Shown piece after piece: positions 38,872-41,946 of a stretch of DNA of 41,946 nt. The position numbers and the translations under genes are program-made. Positions within the stretch are counted from its first letter, which is position 1. Each line of letters starts with the position of its first letter. The DNA is from a virus. The notes below the pieces were generated by a model, which searched no databases, was not told the DNA's origin, and saw nothing but the letters and a program-made list of their open reading frames with translations. The stretch is from positions 1-41,946 of the IMG/VR virus record IMGVR_UViG_3300037508_000716; one strand, given 5' to 3'.

Positions 38872-39102
38872 ATGGCACTTTCACCAAATATTCAAAAAAC
38901 CCTTCGTATTAAACCAGAAGTACATAAAATCTTCGATGACTTGGAAGCATGGTTGGATCATTGCAGGTTTAACCTTCTTCCTTTTAATCCACATGACTTA
39001 TACAAGTCAAGAGAATGGAAGGAGTTTCAAAAGGGGCGCGAATACCTAGAACGTAAGGCACGTAGAGAAAGCAAGGCTAATCGTCAAGAACAAAATGGCT
39101 AA
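38872..39102 (+). CDS. Small hypothetical protein (76 aa)
   Basis: A charged, helical 76-residue protein starting MALSPNIQKTLRIKPEVHKI, with LEAWLDHCRFNLLPFNPHDL and a Lys/Arg/Glu-rich end. No family recognised. Its stop lies within the next gene's start (8-base overlap). Confidence 0.6.
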   Translation: MALSPNIQKTLRIKPEVHKIFDDLEAWLDHCRFNLLPFNPHDLYKSREWKEFQKGREYLERKARRESKANRQEQNG

Positions 39103-40195
39103 GATCTTTCTAGTAGACTTAGAAAGCGTAGAGACCCGCTATACAGGACAGTGGAAACACCATGTACCCGAAATTCTTACAAGACAAGGACATGAGGTTC
39201 ACGTTATCTCTGGTCCTACGGATATTCCTAGCGCCACTACTCCTGGCGCTTTTCTTAATTTTGGTGGCACCAATATATATAAGTCTAGCCAGGTTGAACA
39301 AATGGGTAGGCTTTTTTGTGATGGAGCCGTTAAACCTGGCGACCATTTTATTTTTACTGATGCTTGGCATCCAGGCATCATAAACTTAAAATATATGAGT
39401 TCTTTACTGAATATCCCAGTAAAGATTCACGCACTGTGGCACGCCGGGTCATACGACCCTCAGGACTTTTTAGGACGTCTTATTGGCAATAGTCCATGGG
39501 TAAGACATGCTGAGAAAAGCTTCTTTAATGCTATCGACCATAACTACTTTGCCACAAACTTTCATATTGAGATGTTTGTTCGTAACTTGTTAAACGACGG
39601 ACTAGATGAAAATCCTTGGATTGACGAAGATATAGAAGATGCTCTATATGGAAAAAGACCCTACTTTGTAAGGTCAGGTTGGCCCATGGAGTATATGCAG
39701 GAAACTCTGTCTCCGTTTAAAAATCTTAAAAAACGTAACCTTATATTGTTCCCGCATCGTCTCGCTCCAGAAAAACAGCTAGAGATATTCAAAGACTTAG
39801 AACTCATCTTACCTCAATATGAGTTTATAGTATGTCAGGAAAAGACCTTGAGTAAAGATGAATATCATAAACTGTTAGGTCAAGCCAAAATGGTATTTTC
39901 AGCTAACCTACAAGAGACACTGGGTATTAGCTGTTACGAAGGATGCTTAGTTGATGCTATTCCATTCGTTCCAGATAGACTAAGTTACAAGGAAATGTAT
40001 TATGAAGGCTTTAAATATCCTTCTAAATGGACAGAGAGTTGGGATAGTTATCTTGCTCATAGACAGGATATTTGCTATAATATCATTACACTGATGGAGA
40101 ACTATGAGAAACAAATACCTCAAATCCGTAAACAGGCTGAGGATTTGACTCAAAACTTTTTCAGTGCCACTAATCTTTTCGCCAACTTAAAATAG
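39095..40195 (+). CDS. GT-B-type glycosyltransferase
   Basis: The 366-residue protein has a two-Rossmann GT-B look. The N half has IFLVDLESVETRYTGQWKHH, GHEVHVISGP and HFIFTDAWHPG. The C half has LILFPHRLAPEKQLEIFKDL, YEFIVCQEKTLSKDEYHKLL and the E-x7-E-like segment ETLGISCYEG, typical of GT4-type retaining enzymes. The sugar donor and acceptor are unknown; phage DNA or a surface glycan are both possible. It overlaps the previous gene by 8 bases. Confidence 0.75.
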   Translation: MAKIFLVDLESVETRYTGQWKHHVPEILTRQGHEVHVISGPTDIPSATTPGAFLNFGGTNIYKSSQVEQMGRLFCDGAVKPGDHFIFTDAWHPGIINLKYMSSLLNIPVKIHALWHAGSYDPQDFLGRLIGNSPWVRHAEKSFFNAIDHNYFATNFHIEMFVRNLLNDGLDENPWIDEDIEDALYGKRPYFVRSGWPMEYMQETLSPFKNLKKRNLILFPHRLAPEKQLEIFKDLELILPQYEFIVCQEKTLSKDEYHKLLGQAKMVFSANLQETLGISCYEGCLVDAIPFVPDRLSYKEMYYEGFKYPSKWTESWDSYLAHRQDICYNIITLMENYEKQIPQIRKQAEDLTQNFFSATNLFANLK

Positions 40196-40203
40196 GATTT
40201 CCT

Positions 40204-41946
40204 ATGAAACTAAAAATCTTAGCAGCAAGTATTGCTCTTGCCTGCGGTTCACTCTATGCGCAATCTCTAACTCAACAAGCATTTGAAACTGGAGAATATG
40301 GTAGAAGCAGAGCATTGCCCAGTGTTAATGCCAGTGCTGCCTATGCCCGGGGATATACAGGCAAAGGCTCAGTGATTGCAGTTTTAGATTCTGGCATCGA
40401 TGTTAATCATGCAGAGTTCGTGAATAAGATTTTGATGGTAAAAGACTTTAGTAACTCAGGAACTATAGCAGATAGAGTAGGACACGGCACCTATGTTGCA
40501 GGAGTTGCTGCCGCAGCTAAAAACAATATCGGTGCCCATGGTGTAGCCTATGACGCTAAACTTATTGTTGGTAAGGTAACTAATACAGGTGTCATTACCA
40601 GCACTAATGCTTTAAATGCAGCTAGTTGGGCGGCTCAAACTGGTGCAGATGTAGCAAACATGAGTTTGAACTTTACCCTATCTTCAAACAATCTTAAACC
40701 TACCTTGATTGCACCGGGTGTATATAAAACAGCATATACCAATACGGGTAACTTGCCTTTATCTTTCAATGCTACACAATGGCGTAACAGCATTCCTGGA
40801 GACATGGTTATTGTAGTTGCATCAGGAAATGATGGCACTGCGTGGTCTGGAGGACTAAGTCAACTTGCCACAGCAACAGATAGTAACGGTAATCTAATGC
40901 TAGGCGGGCGTATGATTATTGCAGGAAACTGGAATAGTCAAACTAATAAAGGAACTGGTAGCGGCAATAATGGCGCTGCTCATTTATGTATGATAATGAC
41001 AAATAACGTTTGTCAAGACAAATATAGAATGAGTGATTTCTATTTGCTTGCACCTGGAGTGGGCATTACTAGCATTGATACTAGAGCACGATCTGGAACG
41101 TCATTCGCTGCTCCTACAATCAGCGGTGGTGTTGCTATTATTCATCAAATGTGGCCCCAGATGACTGGTGCTAATGTTGCAAAACTTTTGTTATCCACTG
41201 GTAATAAAAATATCGCAGGCTATAATGTTGTGCTACATGGGCAAGGGCTAATGGACTTAGATCGAGCTACTCGTCCTGTTGGTATGGTAGGTATTCCTAC
41301 CACAGGTAGATTGTCAGGTCCAATCATCCCCGGAGCAGATCCTTTATTGCTTACAGGTGGTTCAGCTAGCACAGGTGGACTTACTGGCATTATGGTAGTG
41401 GATGATTTCCAACGTGACTTTTATATTAAAGGTAAGGCATTTACAGCATATACCAGAGGACTTGACTTTAATCCTAAACAGGCATTGATGCCCTACGAGA
41501 CTAAAAATCTTTACACACAGTTTAACTCATATGTAGATAGAACTCACGCCTCTGTTAATAACTTTGAAATGTCCATCTACAGTGACGCTAATCAAATGAT
41601 TACGGCTCCTACTATGTTTGAAACTGCCTATACAGTAAAAACAAGTCAAGGAGATATTAGACTGAGCGGAGGGACGTTTACTGAGTTTAATACATGGTTA
41701 GGCAATAGTGTAAACAGTTTTACAGGATCTGCTCGTAATACTGAAAGTGCCACACATTTCTTAGGCTTAGGATATTCTAAAGAACTTAGTGATACCACTG
41801 TATATGCTAACATGCAACATGGGTTTACTAGAACTAATGCAAACAGCGCCAACATTGCTAAACTAGGTACAGTTCGTAGCTATAGTTGGACATTAGGTGC
41901 AGAACATAAACTGACTAAAAACAACAGCGTAGGCGTTATGGCTTAT
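40204..41946 (+). CDS. Secreted subtilisin-like serine protease, 3' end cut by window
   Basis: The frame is open to the last base, so only 581 residues are visible. A signal peptide (MKLKILAASIALACGSLYAQ, likely cleavage after A19) is followed by an S8 peptidase domain with the complete triad: D62 in VLDSGID, H94 in GHGTYVAG and S300 in GTSFAAP. After about residue 420 the sequence is Thr/Ser/Gly-rich and beta-like, and the last visible part (HFLGLGYSKEL, YSWTLGAEHKL) looks like the start of an autotransporter-type outer-membrane barrel. Expression in the infected cell, or acquisition from a host gene, are possibilities. The ATG is 8 bases after the glycosyltransferase stop. Confidence 0.85.
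   Translation, partial: MKLKILAASIALACGSLYAQSLTQQAFETGEYGRSRALPSVNASAAYARGYTGKGSVIAVLDSGIDVNHAEFVNKILMVKDFSNSGTIADRVGHGTYVAGVAAAAKNNIGAHGVAYDAKLIVGKVTNTGVITSTNALNAASWAAQTGADVANMSLNFTLSSNNLKPTLIAPGVYKTAYTNTGNLPLSFNATQWRNSIPGDMVIVVASGNDGTAWSGGLSQLATATDSNGNLMLGGRMIIAGNWNSQTNKGTGSGNNGAAHLCMIMTNNVCQDKYRMSDFYLLAPGVGITSIDTRARSGTSFAAPTISGGVAIIHQMWPQMTGANVAKLLLSTGNKNIAGYNVVLHGQGLMDLDRATRPVGMVGIPTTGRLSGPIIPGADPLLLTGGSASTGGLTGIMVVDDFQRDFYIKGKAFTAYTRGLDFNPKQALMPYETKNLYTQFNSYVDRTHASVNNFEMSIYSDANQMITAPTMFETAYTVKTSQGDIRLSGGTFTEFNTWLGNSVNSFTGSARNTESATHFLGLGYSKELSDTTVYANMQHGFTRTNANSANIAKLGTVRSYSWTLGAEHKLTKNNSVGVMAY

Noticed and set aside
1-41946. tRNA genes and integration sites
   Set aside because: No cloverleaf-like sequence, integrase or att-like repeat was found by eye; a tRNA-scanning program would be needed to be certain.

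Overview
This window looks like a stretch of the genome of a T4-like marine myovirus: AT-rich by eye, densely packed, almost all on the + strand, with stop/start overlaps (ATGA, TAATG) at many junctions. Support for this comes from T4 core replication genes (DNA polymerase gp43, sliding clamp gp45, clamp-loader ATPase gp44), TATAAATA-type late promoter motifs, and genes typical of marine T4-like phages (PhoH, GroES-like, peptide deformylase, tail-collar and S74 fibers). No tRNA, rRNA, CRISPR array, integrase or bacterial housekeeping block was seen. The host cannot be read from the sequence; a marine proteobacterium is a guess.

Layout. 1-6125: adhesion and fiber genes (a Pro-Thr-Pro-Ala repeat protein cut by the window edge, an Ig-like repeat protein, a collagen-like fiber carrying a cupredoxin-like domain and a C-terminal S74 chaperone, and a tail-collar fiber). 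6125-9976: small genes including a fragment-like protein with a bacterial Pol III alpha palm motif, a GroES-like co-chaperonin, and a nucleotidyltransferase gene invaded by a GIY-YIG homing endonuclease. 9969-13099: gp44, PhoH (minus strand) and two unknowns. 13101-16047: a lysis cassette (spanin pair, GH19 endolysin, DUF4337-like and holin-like membrane proteins) closed by a strong terminator. 16107-19695: DnaJ, peptide deformylase and a ClpA-like unfoldase.

20956-29493 is the most unusual region. It holds a run of proteins whose N termini resemble the T4 capsid-targeting sequence. Among them are a 1079-residue protein with three different nucleotidyltransferase-like domains, two small paralogs, and a 961-residue modular protein with repeated VAE-G linkers. 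A Dps-like ferritin lies among them but lacks this N terminus. The 961-residue gene ends in a textbook -1 frameshift signal (A AAA AAG, 6-nt spacer, perfect 11-bp stem) that would add 80 residues. I infer a set of head-packaged, possibly protease-processed and injected proteins; this is a hypothesis.

29538-33561: a DsbA-like DNA-binding protein, gp43 with tandem look-alike hairpins in its leader, and gp45. 33558-41946: unknowns, a TGT/DpdA-like transglycosylase (possible 7-deazaguanine DNA modification), Gfo/Idh/MocA and zinc-alcohol-dehydrogenase-like oxidoreductases, a GT-B glycosyltransferase and a secreted subtilisin-like protease that runs off the window. Four sigma70-type promoters with exact 17-bp spacers precede dnaJ, the DsbA-like gene, gp45 and a small gene at 38308. 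Motifs of the ATAAATA type precede several other genes.
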